This document shows positions 10,530 through 21,252 of a stretch of DNA of 64,000 nucleotides, piece by piece. Within the stretch, counting starts at the first letter, position 1, and each line of letters starts with the position of its first letter. A model generated the notes under the pieces. It ran no database searches. It was given only the letters and a program-made list of their open reading frames with translations, and was not told the origin of the DNA. The translations under genes were made by a program, and so were the position numbers. The stretch covers positions 57,254,754 to 57,318,753 of the forward strand of contig OZ007571.1 of NCBI GenBank assembly GCA_963931925.1, written 5' to 3'. This stretch comes from Onchidella celtica (Eukaryota; Mollusca; Gastropoda; Systellommatophora; Onchidiidae).

Positions 10530-10860
10530 TGCAGGGGCCAGCATCTTGCTCTTGACCTATTTCTGAAACACGCGTTTGATAACAGCCGGCACCATACTGT
10601 GTTTTGGTGATAAGTACAGGCATTCTTGTACACCGTAACATGAGACACTCATTCTTGATTATCTTGTAGTTTATTTGGCTGAGTCTAGTAGTTATTGTGA
10701 CACGAAGTGGCATTGATACGGAGATACGAAAAAGGACCACAGAACTAATTCTGTGTATGAATCAGAACACCTTATAATAGAATAGGTAGTTAATGCGCAA
10801 AATAGACGAATCCCCCTCCTTCCTTCCCTCTCTCCCACACACATAATTATACAAAGAGAA

Positions 10861-10898
<38 letters not shown>

Positions 10899-11330
10899 AC
10901 TCTTAACATATCGCACACTCTGGTCATGGTCAAAGATATTTGTTAAATCTACCTTCAATCTCCCTTAAGAGCCAAACTTTGCTCACATTAAATTGGTCCC
11001 ACTAGCCGATCTTCTGCATGTGAGACTTGGGACATTTCAAAGGTGACGCCCCGCTACTAATTTTCTATAATCTATCTTGTTTTTTTTTAGTGCGAACTGA
11101 CAACTGGTGTCATTATGTTAAAGTTCTTCTACCCCACGCCCAGAAATTGCTTTCTGTTGTAAATGTCGTGCGTCTGTTTGTTTTTCGTGTCTGTTAATTT
11201 ATATTCAAATTATCTGTGTAGGCGGATTTTAATTCGCACCTTGGGTTCAAGAGAAATTTTTATTATGATCACTTGGCTCTGAAAAAGGACCTTTGAACAA
11301 TGATAACACACACCCTTCAGTAGGGATGGG
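10530..11330. other. Non-coding stretch with (GA)n at 10860-10893, no gene seen
   Basis: Contains one short GA microsatellite and otherwise unremarkable AT-rich sequence. Confidence 0.4.
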
Positions 11331-11885
11331 GCGGTTCAATACTCTGTTTCTAAGGAGGGGTCTGGTTTATTACAATGGTCATATCTCAGACAAACAGAGA
11401 CCACATCAGAACAGTGGCGTAGCGGGGACAGGGCCACAGGGGCGGTTCAATACTCTGTTTCTAAGGAGGGGTCTGGTTTATTACAATGGTCATATCTCAG
11501 ACAAACAGAGACCACATCAGAACAGTGGCGTAGCGGGGACAGGGCCACAGGGGCGGTTCAATACTCTGTTTCTAAGGAGGGGTCTGGTTTATTACAATGG
11601 TCATATCTCAGACAAACAGAGACCACATCAGAACAGTGGCGTAGCGGGGACAGGGCCACAGGGGCGGTTCAATACTCTGTTTCTAAGGAGGGGTCTGGTT
11701 TATTACAATGGTCATATCTCAGACAAACAGAGACCACATCAGAACAGTGGCGTAGCGGGGACAGGGCCACAGGGGCGGTTCAATACTCTGTTTCTAAGGA
11801 GGGGTCTGGTTTATTACAATGGTCATATCTCAGACAAACAGAGACCACATCAGAACAGTGGCGTAGCGGGGACAGGGCCACAGGG
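11331..11885. repeat. Minisatellite, five identical 111-bp units
   Basis: Unit starts are 11331, 11442, 11553, 11664 and 11775, and by eye the units are identical. Each unit starts GCGGTTCAATACTCTG and ends with CAGTGGCGTAGCGGGG followed by ACAGGGCCACAGGG. Because 111 is a multiple of three, a reading frame of 222 codons runs through with a repeating 37-residue peptide. I treat that as a by-product of the period, since nothing else suggests coding. Confidence 0.95.
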
Positions 11886-12565
11886 GCGGTTGTCCCGGGA
11901 GCAAAATTCTTTGGGGTGCAAAAATTCAAAACTATCAATGTTTCAACTTCCAGTGCCGTGAAGGAAGTTTCTCAAAGCTTAAATCAAACAAAACGCATCA
12001 GAAATCTGCAGTGAGCCGAGAAAGACTAAGTAACCCGGCGCTATTTCAACTTGGGATTCAACACTGTTGTTGAAAAAGTTTGCACATTATTAACTCTTTC
12101 GGGACTTCAGTGTTAGGGGCTTCAGTCAAGTCTGGACGTAATTTATTTTTTCCCACTTTGGGAAAAAACAGCATGGTTCAGAAAAACGCTTACAGAAAAA
12201 AAAGTATTGATAGTCAAGTAAAATGTTATACATCAAATAAAGGAGAATTGAATGTAGAATACAATACAAATCGGCGATACGTCCAAACATGTTTTTTACT
12301 GGCACCGATAAATCGGGGATACGTCCCGAAAGAGTTAAAACCAGGTGATTTTAAATAAACCTGAGTATTCCAGCATTAAATGTGTTTTACTTTTACTTAC
12401 ATCATTATTTTCTCAAAATACAATCACACAATAAGTGCTTGGGGTTCAATACTGGACGATTGGTGGAAGGGACTCACGAGGTGTTAACGATCCAAAGGTC
12501 GGAGTTGGGGTGGTGGAGACAATACTTTCCTGGCCCAGGGCGCTGGCACCCACGCTACGCCACTG
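11856..12565. mobile_element. Candidate non-autonomous hAT element bordered by CAGTGGCGTAGCG ends
   Basis: CAGTGGCGTAGCGGGG at 11856 (in the last minisatellite unit) is matched in inverted orientation by the sequence ending at 12565, whose complement begins CAGTGGCGTAGCGTGG. The first 13 bases are identical. The flanking 8-mers (CATCAGAA and CGCCAGGA) do not match, so the ends may belong to different insertions. No coding capacity is seen between them. Confidence 0.4.
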
Positions 12566-13010
12566 CGCCAGGACCAGCAAGGAAACCAAAATCACCAGTA
12601 CAAGCGAAACTGGATCACCTGCAGTAAAAATATTTTGAAAACGTGCCTCTCAATGACATTCTGCGTCACGGCAAATTTTAACGTCTTCATTCAGGCCCCC
12701 CGAAAGCAAACACAAACAGCTCTTAAAGAAACACACACACATATACACACACAAAAAATTGTCGCCCAAGGAGCGGTTTTGCAAAATCATGCCTTTTCGA
12801 TTGCTTGCACAGACTGTCGGGACAGGGCTTCTCAAAGTCCACAGACAGGGGCCATCCTTAGGGAGGTATCATAGTAAACCCGGTGAGACACACACATTCA
12901 GATGCTAGTGGACAAGAAGTGCACACCATAATTTCATATGTTGTTTTTTTTAATAAATCCGAGATCTCTCTACATATATACACATACTCTTTTGGTTTCA
13001 GTGAGACTTC
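12566..13010. other. Non-coding stretch, no gene seen
   Basis: Holds a short (CA)n tract near 12732-12752 and no recognised element. Confidence 0.35.
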
Positions 13011-13011
13011 A

Positions 13012-13110
13012 TGCACCAGCCAACTAATTGGATCTCATTGAAATTCAATGTTATGACGTCACCATCCAACTAGTTGGCCCATCGAAACCGGCTGAAGCGC
13101 CTCTAGGCTA
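13012..13110. mobile_element. Truncated copy of the TA-flanked palindromic MITE
   Basis: This is related to 18896-19073. It shares GCACCAGCC, TCTCATTGAAATTCAATG, TATGACGTCAC, CATCCAACTAGTTGG and the terminal complement of TAGAGGCGC. One arm is shortened. Confidence 0.55.
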
Positions 13111-14040
13111 AAGAGCGATTGAGATCAGAAGTCAGCTGCAATACAGTATAGCACATTGAGAACTTATCTAATATCTTCTTGCTATATAAGAGTTAGATGC
13201 CGCCTGAGACCTGTATGTTCTGACTCACAATCAGCCAGTACAGGAAAGGTTTCGATATCACTTACTTAGACAGATGACAGGCTTGTTCAAACTTTTAAAA
13301 AAAGTTGCAAAAGAGACAAAGAACCTATAAAGGCTACCAGCCTGTGGCGCCTTGCTGTTCACTACAAGTCCCGCACAGAACAATGCACATAAATGTCAGA
13401 AAATATCGGATATTATAGACCTAAAAGAAGACGAAGTATGTATCAGAAACACGTTGAACCTGATATAAAAGGTAAATCAATAAATATAACTATGTTAATG
13501 GTGAAACAGTCAAATACATGTAGTATTGTTCATGCAAAATATAGTCCTGCACCTCTTAACGTTTTAGAATATCAAGGCCCTATTATGGACTTTCACCATT
13601 CTGGTGGCCGTACACTACTACGGGGTTGGAATTGGTGATGGCAAGAGTATGAATAGTGAACATGCAGGAGGAAGGGCGCGTACGTCCACCACAGATAGCC
13701 CCCATCTCACTATAGGAGGATATCTAAGTGCCCATCTTCTCACCCTCGCGATTACGTAAAGGGTCAGTATTTTTTTTTTTTAGCTCTCCGTGCAGTCCCC
13801 CCACTGTGGTCAATAGGGGGCCAAAAGCGGTAGACTGAGGCCCCGAGAAGCCAAAGATCTCAACCCGCTGTGGTCAGAGCAAACTTGATGCCCCATTTAC
13901 GAGATAACTATTCTGGCGTGTCACTGTGAAAAAATCGTACTCGCCAATATTAGTCATATTCACTTTTCTTTCGTTAACATCATTCATTTTCATGCATGAT
14001 ATGAACTTAATTATCTTCTATCTGGGCTAGGCAGGCGTAA
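13111..14040. other. Non-coding stretch; one unrecognised open frame at 13393-13638 (+)
   Basis: An 81-codon open frame begins MSENIGYYRPKRRRSMY and ends at 13638. It has no recognisable domain and AT-rich codons like its surroundings. A GTAAAT word within it could be a splice donor. Nothing more supports it as a gene, and the rest of the stretch holds no recognised element. Confidence 0.25.
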
Positions 14041-14500
14041 TACAGCGAAAGTTGTTCGTTACATGTTACTCGCCACTCGCTGCGGGCTAAAAGTTGCACG
14101 TTCATTTCCATTCGTCACGTGTCCAAAGTCATTCGTCGCAATGCCATTTGCTGTACGTTGTTAGCTTTATGACAAATGTCACACATCATACAACTTCAAA
14201 AATGTGTCACACTGTGCAGGTCGCATGATATCTCACTCTCTAAACAGTGACTTACACGTGAGATACACATGTAGACAGCGGCGTGTGACTTTCTTGATAC
14301 GGCGAGCAGCGAATAGCGTGTAACATTATTTTTGTATATATATAACTGGATTCTTGTGCAGCTTGTAACCAGCGCCAAGCGGCGGGTAGATGTTCCTTCC
14401 TCTGAATGACTGCTTTCCTTTGCTGAAATGTGTTCACTGATACTTAATCATCTAAAATAACGAATGGCGTGCGGCGAGTGGCGAGCAACTTTCTCTGTCT
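14041..14500. repeat. Imperfect inverted repeat, possible decayed MITE
   Basis: GAAAGTTGTTCG and CTCGCCACTCGC near 14047-14088 are complemented by GGCGAGTGGCGAGCAACTTTC near 14475-14495. Further GCGGC/GCGAG words lie between. The arms are imperfect and no target duplication was found. Confidence 0.4.
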
Positions 14501-14740
14501 GACGCCGGCCTGTTGTATGATTAATAGTTTCTTTTTGTTCTCAGAAATTGGAAATTCAACAAAGAAAAGTAACGAGGTGTGCAGTGCAATTTTTTCTTCT
14601 TAATGTTTGCGTCTCCTTTAAAATTGTATGATGTGGTTGATACTGTCTTTTCTCATAGCAAGGCAGTACTTCAGACCAACATGTTTAACGAAACTGCATT
14701 AATTATCAAGAAAGTTCTAGAAGTTTCTTTCGAATCTCCT

Positions 14741-14889
14741 TGGTCTCTCTCTCTCTCTCTCTCTCTTGCGAGTGGTCAGTGGGCGCTTTTGGTAGTGTCT
14801 CAGTCTGTCCTACCATTCTGCTATATTCTGTCTACAGTCTTGCTTATTCCTCTCCAATGTATCAGTGTCCATGTTCTTTTTCCAAACTC

Positions 14890-14925
<36 letters not shown>

Positions 14926-15108
14926 GCCCCCTCTCTCTTTCTCTCTCTTCTGGGTGATTGGTGGGCGCTTCTGGTAGGGTCTTCTTCTGTCCCATCATTC
15001 CCCTATATTCTGTCTGAAAAAACGGTTTGCTTCTTCCGAGCATAATAAGGGAATTATCATGTCCATGTTCTTCTCCAAACTCAGAATTTCTCTCTCTCTC
15101 TCTCCCCC
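14741..15108. repeat. Duplicated segment of about 170 bp bounded by (CT)n tracts
   Basis: A (CT)n tract is followed by GTGGTCAGTGGGCGCTTTTGG and ends at a TCCAAACTCA word before another (CT)n tract (14757-14930). The pattern recurs, diverged, at 14931-15105 with GATTGGTGGGCGCTTCTGG and TCCAAACTCA. The CT tracts are therefore the ends of a tandem duplication. Confidence 0.7.
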
Positions 15109-15109
15109 T

Positions 15110-15680
15110 ATTTTTCTTCTGCACCTTCCATTTCAATAGAGGTGGCGAGCATCCATCTGGGGCACCGAACTTATGTGGCTGATTCATAATTGAATGAACA
15201 GTTTAGTTCATAATTTTGTTTTTACGTTTAAATTTTAATGTCTTCCTTCCTTACATTTCTCAGCACTAGGCCCGTACTTGAGTCTTGGGTGATACAATAC
15301 AATCATGGAGGTGGCTCCAGGCTTCACGCCACCACTGTTCCAAAACTGCAGAACACTGAAACGATGACCTGTGAAAATACCAAAAGCCGCTTTACAGGCA
15401 GAGACACGGACCCGGATCCGTCAGACTTTGAGACGCATTGCCCCGTGCACCGGAAACCAGGACGCTGGCCCGTTGACCTGAATTGGCACCAACCGTGACT
15501 TACACGCGGGCAATGGGACTCTGAAGACAGTGTCACCCCCCTCGCGAGACGCTCCGACAATTCTCCTCCATCCACTCCCCTTTACCAATGATCATTCTTT
15601 AAGGCTGAGGAGAGACTACACGCTGCATAGTTCCTTTTCCACACTCAGCACACTGTGCAAAACCATTATGCATACATAAA
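15110..15680. other. Non-coding stretch, no gene seen
   Basis: No recognised element. Overlapping short open frames on both strands at 15238-15575 lack any family resemblance. Confidence 0.3.
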
Positions 15681-15683
15681 TAT

Positions 15684-16060
15684 ATGGAAAAATTTTCCCG
15701 TGAGGTCGCGCTGTATTTTTGTATTTTCGTCTCTTCCGTTGCAGCTAATTTAAATATTCGTTCTGTCCCGCTTTTAAAACGTAAATCTTTTTCTTTTCAA
15801 TTGCCCCAGACTTCGGATTCTCTGCCTTTGTTTTTAAGAGAGGTTGAACATTTTGTGCTTTATAAACATCAGCCGAATTCATCTTTTCACACCCTGAATG
15901 TCTGTCCATCAAGTTTTTTTGTTTTTTTCTGAATACGCCGTGTGTTGTGTTTGTGATTTAGGATTGATATGTAATAATCTAAAGCGCTTCGAGCCTGGTT
16001 GTTAACGGGATGGAGCGCTGTATAAATGCTATGCATTATTATTATTATTATTATTATTAT
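15684..16060 (+). mobile_element. LINE 3' end (C-terminal polymerase fragment plus 3' UTR)
   Basis: The frame from 15684 reads KRKSFSFQLPQTSDSLPLFLR followed by a YKHQ block before its stop. This is a degenerate form of the WNSLPLSLR...FKHQLK tail common at the end of LINE polymerases. The following 3' UTR holds TAAAGCGCTTCGAGCCTGG and GTATAAATGCTATGCATT and ends in a (TAT)n tract (16036-16060). The same order of features occurs at 17690-18047, so both are 5'-truncated copies of related LINEs (CR1/L2-like by general resemblance). Confidence 0.7.
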
Positions 16061-16515
16061 TTTACTTGTGAAGACGCTCGGCTCCGATTTGAATTTGCCT
16101 GTTTTGATTATATTGGTAACACACGAAATGTGTCTACGTTACCAACAGTACCGGTAACGTAAATAAGGTTTATTACGAACATTTACAATTTCACGATTAT
16201 AAATGTAATCCAAGTCTACTCCGCCTTCTCCAAGCTCCACTAAATTGGAGGGAGAAAGTTAAAAAAATATGGTTTGTTATGAGTAAGCTAACGTATTATT
16301 CCTGGCAATCAAAATCAGTACAGTTTATGCTAAATTTCTTCAGATTCACAATCTCGCCGAAGGGATTGTCATCTCCAGTCAATTTTTTTGTTTGTCGAAT
16401 GAAACTGGCAATATCATTATTGTCTTCAACTTCCCCTATCTCTGTCCTTTTCTCCTTGATGGGGAGAGTATTGGTTGTGTTTATTTGTGTTTATATAATT
16501 ATGCATACAAGTCGT
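16061..16515. other. Non-coding stretch, no gene seen
   Basis: AT-rich sequence between a LINE tail and a CT-rich block, with no recognised element. Confidence 0.35.
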
Positions 16516-16519
16516 AATG

Positions 16520-16885
16520 GATCTCAATCTCTCTCTCCCCCCTCACCTCTTTCTGTCAGTCTGTCACTTTCTCTCTCTATCTCTGCTCTCCTGCCTCTCT
16601 CTCTCTCATCTGGCTCTTATCTCCCTCTCCCTATCTCTGCTCTCCTGCCTCTCTCTCTCTCTCCCTCTCCCCCTTCTGTCTCTTTCTTTTTCAATCCTCT
16701 CCTCTCCAACCTTCTCTCCGTCTGTCTCTTTCCTCCCTGTCTCCCCTCCCCCCCCCCTCTCTCTCTCTTCGTCTCTGCCTGTTTATTTCTCTGCAACTCC
16801 TTCCCCCTCACTCCCACTCTCTCTCTTTCTGTCTGTGTGTGTGTCTCTTTCTCTCCTCTCCTTTCTGTCTCCCCCCCCCCCCAAC
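16520..16885. repeat. Long (CT)n-rich low-complexity block
   Basis: About 365 bases of CT, CCT and CTGT repeats. The apparent Ser/Leu-rich frames on the plus strand and the Arg/Glu-rich frame on the minus strand come from the repeat. Confidence 0.95.
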
Positions 16886-17530
16886 TATAAAATACATGCA
16901 ACAATGTGAAACAAACACGTGTGCATTTCCAATTGACACAACAGGTCACATGGTTGTTCCTTTTACAACATCGCACCAATCATGATTGACATCCTGCGGC
17001 GCCCACCGTGCACAGGATTGACCTAAATGAACTTATATAAGGCCCCCACGCCTGTTTTTTTTTTGTTGTCCAGATCCTTCAATGTCAACAGAAGGTGAAA
17101 AGTTCTTTTTGTGAATTCGCCGCCTGTATGCCCGGAGCATTTGACACTATACCCAAGATCTTTATCTAGAGCAGCACACAACGTTATACAAGCAGCCTAC
17201 ATAGTCCAGGTCTGCGAAGTCATGCCCATTTAACAAGCCAACATCACCATTGGGGAGTTAGAACCTGCACGAGATTCTCAAACTCCCAGGTCTATCTCGA
17301 TTCTTCAGTGTCTAAAATATTCTTGGATTTGAGTCTCTCGCCTCCCACACGCCCCCCCCCCCACCCCACTCCCGCCCAAAGCACCAACAACAACAATAAC
17401 TGATGATAGGTCGCTCACTTCTCGAATTTCCCAGACTTTCACAATGTACCTGAGGATTTACACAAGGTTTGCACTTAGGAATGACATCGTTCCCGCGAAG
17501 ATCCGCTAGTTACGACATCGTGCCGACTCC
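16886..17530. other. Non-coding stretch, no gene seen
   Basis: Contains C-rich and T-rich runs (17040-17060, 17350-17362) and no recognised element. Confidence 0.35.
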
Positions 17531-17533
17531 AGT

Positions 17534-18047
17534 TTGATGTTGGAAATCCGGCCCGACGGAAATCCTAACAACCCTGAGGAATCCTATACAAATCTTCTTT
17601 GGCTTGACGCACGGATGATAGCTGGGCTTGAACCACCGGATCTTAAACTCAAACTGCCATTGCCTAACCAGCCGCGCTGCAGAAAAGAAAACACTTCCTG
17701 TGTACCATCAGTACATCTTAGACCATCTGCAGACACTACAAAGTTTAAAGTCCCTAGGATATCCCTTAACACGATGGGTGAAAACACTTTTTCTTATCAA
17801 GGGCCTCAGATTTGGAATTCTCTGCCTCTGTCTTTGAGAGAGACTGAGAATGTTATGATTTTTAAACATCAGCTAAAGAGACATCTTTATACACTCTGAA
17901 TGTCCATCTAGCTTTTGCTTTTCCTGAGTATACCTGTGCATTATGGGTGTGATTTATATGATAATATGGATGTTGTAAGGCGCTTAGAGCCTGGTTGCTA
18001 TCGCGATGAAAGGCTATCATAAATGCTATGTATTATCATTATTATTA
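17534..18047 (+). mobile_element. LINE 3' end (C-terminal polymerase fragment plus 3' UTR)
   Basis: The reading frame ends GPQIWNSLPLSLRETENV, then FKHQLKRHLYTL and a stop at 17899. This is the conserved C-terminal block of many animal LINE polymerases. The 3' UTR contains AAGGCGCTTAGAGCCTGG and CTATCATAAATGCTATG and ends in an AT-rich (ATT)n tract. The upstream portion (17534-17690) is not recognisably LINE. The minus strand there has a GGTTCAAGCCC word that could be a tRNA-like B box. The 5' part of the LINE is missing, as usual for truncated insertions. Confidence 0.75.
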
Positions 18048-18890
18048 AAAGAGAGTTAAAAACAAAACAAAAAACAAAACAAACCTAATCTAGGTCAAAG
18101 TCACTTTAACGCATTATTATATAGAAGAACGAAAAAAAAATAAATGTGCTTTATGTTTCTATCTGGTTTATACTTTTGTACGGCTTGTAGTTTTCTTTAA
18201 TCATCAGAAAATGGAGATAGAATAAAAAGAGCAGCGGGACACAACGAGAATTGATTTTTTTTTTTTGACGTCCTCAATAAACTTTTGTTTTGCCGCTTTT
18301 CGTCTTTTTTCGGAGGACAACAGCAATGTCCAAAATATTTGCCACGGTCGGTTTCTTTTACCTTCTTCTTTTTCCCAAGTCCCGCCCCCATACAATCATC
18401 GCGCACTGGGTCACCTTTGCTTTGGGTCGGTTTTGTCTCAGACTTGGACAGAAGCGTGTTAACTCACTGGCTAAGGTATTAGGTAAGCCGAATATTCGGC
18501 TCTCGGATTTTTGGTTCGCTCAAGTCGGACCCCAATATCAAAGACAAGTTCTCAACACATTGAATCTTATCCTGGTTTATTGATTTTCCTTAGCTTTAAT
18601 GTCTAATGTATTATGTCTTGTGTTTATACAGAATGGAGGAAAAAACATCTTTAAACTACGTCTAAATTTCAAACTGGTTAGTGTTGAGAGTTCCGTCAAC
18701 ACCCATGCAAGTTACCGCAGGGAATGAATTAATGCATAGGCATACTGGGCAGTAATTGTCCATGAAGATTTATGAGCTGTGGCATAGGGGGCCGGCCGCA
18801 GCCTATTTGCTTTGCCCAGGGGCCCCACAAGGATGACTGTCAAGATGGTCCTGGACTAAGAACTTCGTTTGAAGCAACTACTGACACAGT
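18048..18890. other. Non-coding stretch, no gene seen
   Basis: Poly-A/T-rich sequence. Several overlapping short open frames at 18190-18580 on both strands are not supported as genes. A hAT-like GGGGCC-rich patch lies at 18790-18830. Confidence 0.35.
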
Positions 18891-18895
18891 CTTTA

Positions 18896-19073
18896 GGCCT
18901 GGGGTGCACCAGCCGATTTTGATCTGCCAACGAGTTGGATAGTGACGTCACGAAATTGAGTTTCAATGAGATCCGAACAGTCGCCTAGCGTGAGATCTCG
19001 TTGAAATTCAATTTTATGACGTCACAACCAACAAAGCCGAACGATCAAAGTCGGGTAGTGCGCGCACCAGGCC
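18896..19073. mobile_element. Palindromic MITE flanked by TA, best copy
   Basis: The element starts GGCCTGGGGTGCACCAG and ends with the complement of GGCCTGGTGCGCGCAC, with TA on both sides. The arms pair over most of 178 bp, including GTTGG...GTGACGTCA and ATTGAGTTTCAATGAGATC against its counterpart. Relatives lie at 13012-13110 and 57811-57985. It has no coding capacity. Confidence 0.7.
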
Positions 19074-19161
19074 TAAAAACGAGAAAAAAACACTATCAAA
19101 ACAGGCTCGACTCATCGTGCTACGGGTCTCAAACTGGACAGAGCACCAGGCCACCCCCCTA

Positions 19162-19295
19162 AGGAGTGAAACAAACCAAGGCTGATGTAGGCGGTGTAGG
19201 CAGATCTTACTCTTAGTGTATCATTGTGATGCATAATTTATGGGCAGCGAGCCATCAGTCTGGCACCCACACCAAACGTGGTCTGCCTCACCCCC
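19162..19295. mobile_element. MITE flanked by TA, copy 2 (shorter)
   Basis: This is related to 7417-7633. It starts AGGAGTGAAAC after TA, holds ATAATTTATGGGCAGCGAGCC and CAGTCTGGC, and ends GCCTCACCCCC before TA. The middle palindromic section is shortened. Confidence 0.5.
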
Positions 19296-19299
19296 TAAT

Positions 19300-19764
19300 C
19301 AAGGAATAATTATGTAACACTGTAAAATGCCGTGTTCAACTGCAGAATATTTCTAAGATTTCCCAGTTCGGTTATTGACCATAATGACATAAAAACATCC
19401 CTCATTTTAAATACTTATTTATTATAATTGCAAGATGTGGTGCAAACAGGCTATTTATACAATACTGATCCATCCATTGAACTGGAAATACTGAAAGTGG
19501 TGGCAGGAAAAGTGTATATTAGTTTAGTTCAAACTGCTTTGGGGTGCTATTACTACTATTACTCGCCATGTGTAAAGAGAGACAACCAGCGAAATTCAGA
19601 CCCCACTTTTCGATTATTTACTGGATGAAAACACCCTTTTTTGCGCCTAAAAAAAAAACAAAAAATCATAAATACATACTGTTTATATAAAGGAAATATC
19701 ATACTGAGCCAAGTCAGACGCAGTGAGTTGCTGCCAGCAAAATATACACCAAAGAAGTAGAGGC
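19300..19764. other. Non-coding stretch, no gene seen
   Basis: No recognised element. The short open frame at 19428-19628 has no family resemblance. Confidence 0.3.
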
Positions 19765-20198
19765 AGAAGCCGACAGTGTCTGACCGGGTTTAGTGTGACA
19801 GCGTCTTCCCAGATTTACGAAGAAAATATTTATAGGAAATTATGGTATGTACTTCTTGTCCGCCAGCATCTGACCGTATCTTGACCAGGCTTAGTATGAT
19901 AGGGTCTACCCGGATTTACCAAGAAAATATAGGAAATTATGGTGTGTACTTCTTGTCCGCCAGCATCTGACTGTGTCTTGACCAGGCTTAGTATGATAGG
20001 GTCTACCCGGATTTACCAAGAAAATATAGGAAATTATGGTGTGCATTTCTTGTCCGCCAGCATCTGACTGTGTCTTGACCAGGCTTAGTATGATAGGGTC
20101 TACCCGGATTTACCAAGAAAATATAGGAAATTATGGTGTGCATTTCTTGTCCGCCAGCATCTAACTGTGTCTTGACCAGGCTTAGTATGATATATCTC
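19765..20198 (+). repeat. Tandem repeat, about 4.5 units of 97 bp
   Basis: The word TTGACCAGGCTTAGTATGAT begins at 19881, 19978, 20075 and 20172, giving a strict 97-bp period. Each unit also contains GGGTCTACCCGGATTTACC and TTCTTGTCCGCCAGCATCTG. The first unit is more diverged and has a short insertion (ATTTATAGG). Confidence 0.9.
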
Positions 20199-20289
20199 TC
20201 CCTCAGACTGAATTTTGTCCGAAATGAATGTGTCCAAGCAACTTATCAACCAAAAGTTAAGGCTGAATGCTCGTACAAAGTTTTCTTAA

Positions 20290-20352
20290 ATTTTGTGCAC
20301 GTTGTCACAACGTTTTAGATGCTTACATGTTCATCCCTCTAGCTCCATTATT
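20290..20352 (+). repeat. Short dispersed repeat, also at 50598-50655
   Basis: It shares GTCACAACGTTTTAGATGC, CTTACATGTTCA and CTCTAGCTCCAT with 50598-50655 with few differences. It is probably the end of an unidentified interspersed element. Confidence 0.5.
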
Positions 20353-20736
20353 TTTTTATATTTTTTTTTACGAATTCCATGACTCCAGTTTCATGTGTGG
20401 CATCAGACTCGAAGAAGTCTTAGTACTCATATGTCCTAACACAGTATGTATAAAATGTTTCACTCTGTTGAAAAAAAAAAAAGGCATGTACAACCGACAG
20501 TCTATCACTATGCAAAGGCCAATTCCACGAAGCTATGGAAGAAGATTTTATAGACCAAAACCAACATTTTTCAGAAATTTATTTTTTTTAATCAATTTCC
20601 ATTTTGTGATGACAAGGACAACAACAACAACAAAACGATCTGCATAAGTACAATCCATTTATGGAACGATAATGCACATTCTATTGTACGAAACAATGTT
20701 AAAACGTGAATTTGATCTAGATTTGTTTCTTAAGGG
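20353..20736. other. Non-coding stretch, no gene seen
   Basis: AT-rich sequence leading into the 21-bp minisatellite. Confidence 0.35.
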
Positions 20737-21252
20737 GGGACGTGGCAATATTCTGGTGGGACATGGCGATATTTTGGTGGGACGTGGCAATATTTTGGTG
20801 GGACGTGGCCATATTTTGGTGGGACACGGCGATACTTTTGTGGGACACGGCGATATTTTGGTGGGACGTGGCGCCATATTTTGGTGGGACACGCGATACT
20901 TTGGTGGGACACGGCGATATTTTGGTGGGACACGGCGATATTTTGGTGGGACATGGCAATATTTCGGTGGGACGTGGCAATATTTTGGTGGGAAGTGGCC
21001 ATATTTTGGTGGGACATGGCAATATTTTGGTGGGACGTGGCAATATTTTGGTGGGACATGGCAATATTTTGGTGGGAAGTGGCCATATTTTGGTGGGACA
21101 TGGCAATATTTTGGTGGGACGTAGCAATATTTTGGTGGGACGTGGCAATATTTCGGTGGGACGTGGCCATATTTTGGTGGGACATGGCAATATTTTGGTG
21201 GGACGTAGCAATATTTTGGTGGGACGTAGCAATATGTTGGTGGGGCGTGGGA
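20737..21252. repeat. Minisatellite of 21-bp units, about 25 copies
   Basis: Units are variants of GGGACGTGGCAATATTTTGGT, alternating ACGTGG/ACATGG/ACACGG/AAGTGG and CAATATT/CCATATT/CGATATT. The variants form local higher-order blocks (for example the alternation around 21000-21120). Because 21 is a multiple of three, open frames run through on both strands with seven-residue peptide repeats. They are by-products of the period. Confidence 0.95.

Noticed and set aside
11293..11961. A 222-codon frame with five identical 37-residue repeats that looks like a repetitive protein.
   Set aside because: The unit is 111 bp with identical bases, including synonymous positions, and holds a transposon-end motif. 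The frame follows from the period.
16279..16979. Ser/Leu-rich and Arg/Glu-rich open frames.
   Set aside because: They read a CT-rich low-complexity block on either strand.
17635..17692. A tRNA-like B box (GGTTCAAGCCC) with a possible A box on the minus strand.
   Set aside because: The A box is weak, no stems can be folded and no SINE body follows, so a separate SINE call is not supported.
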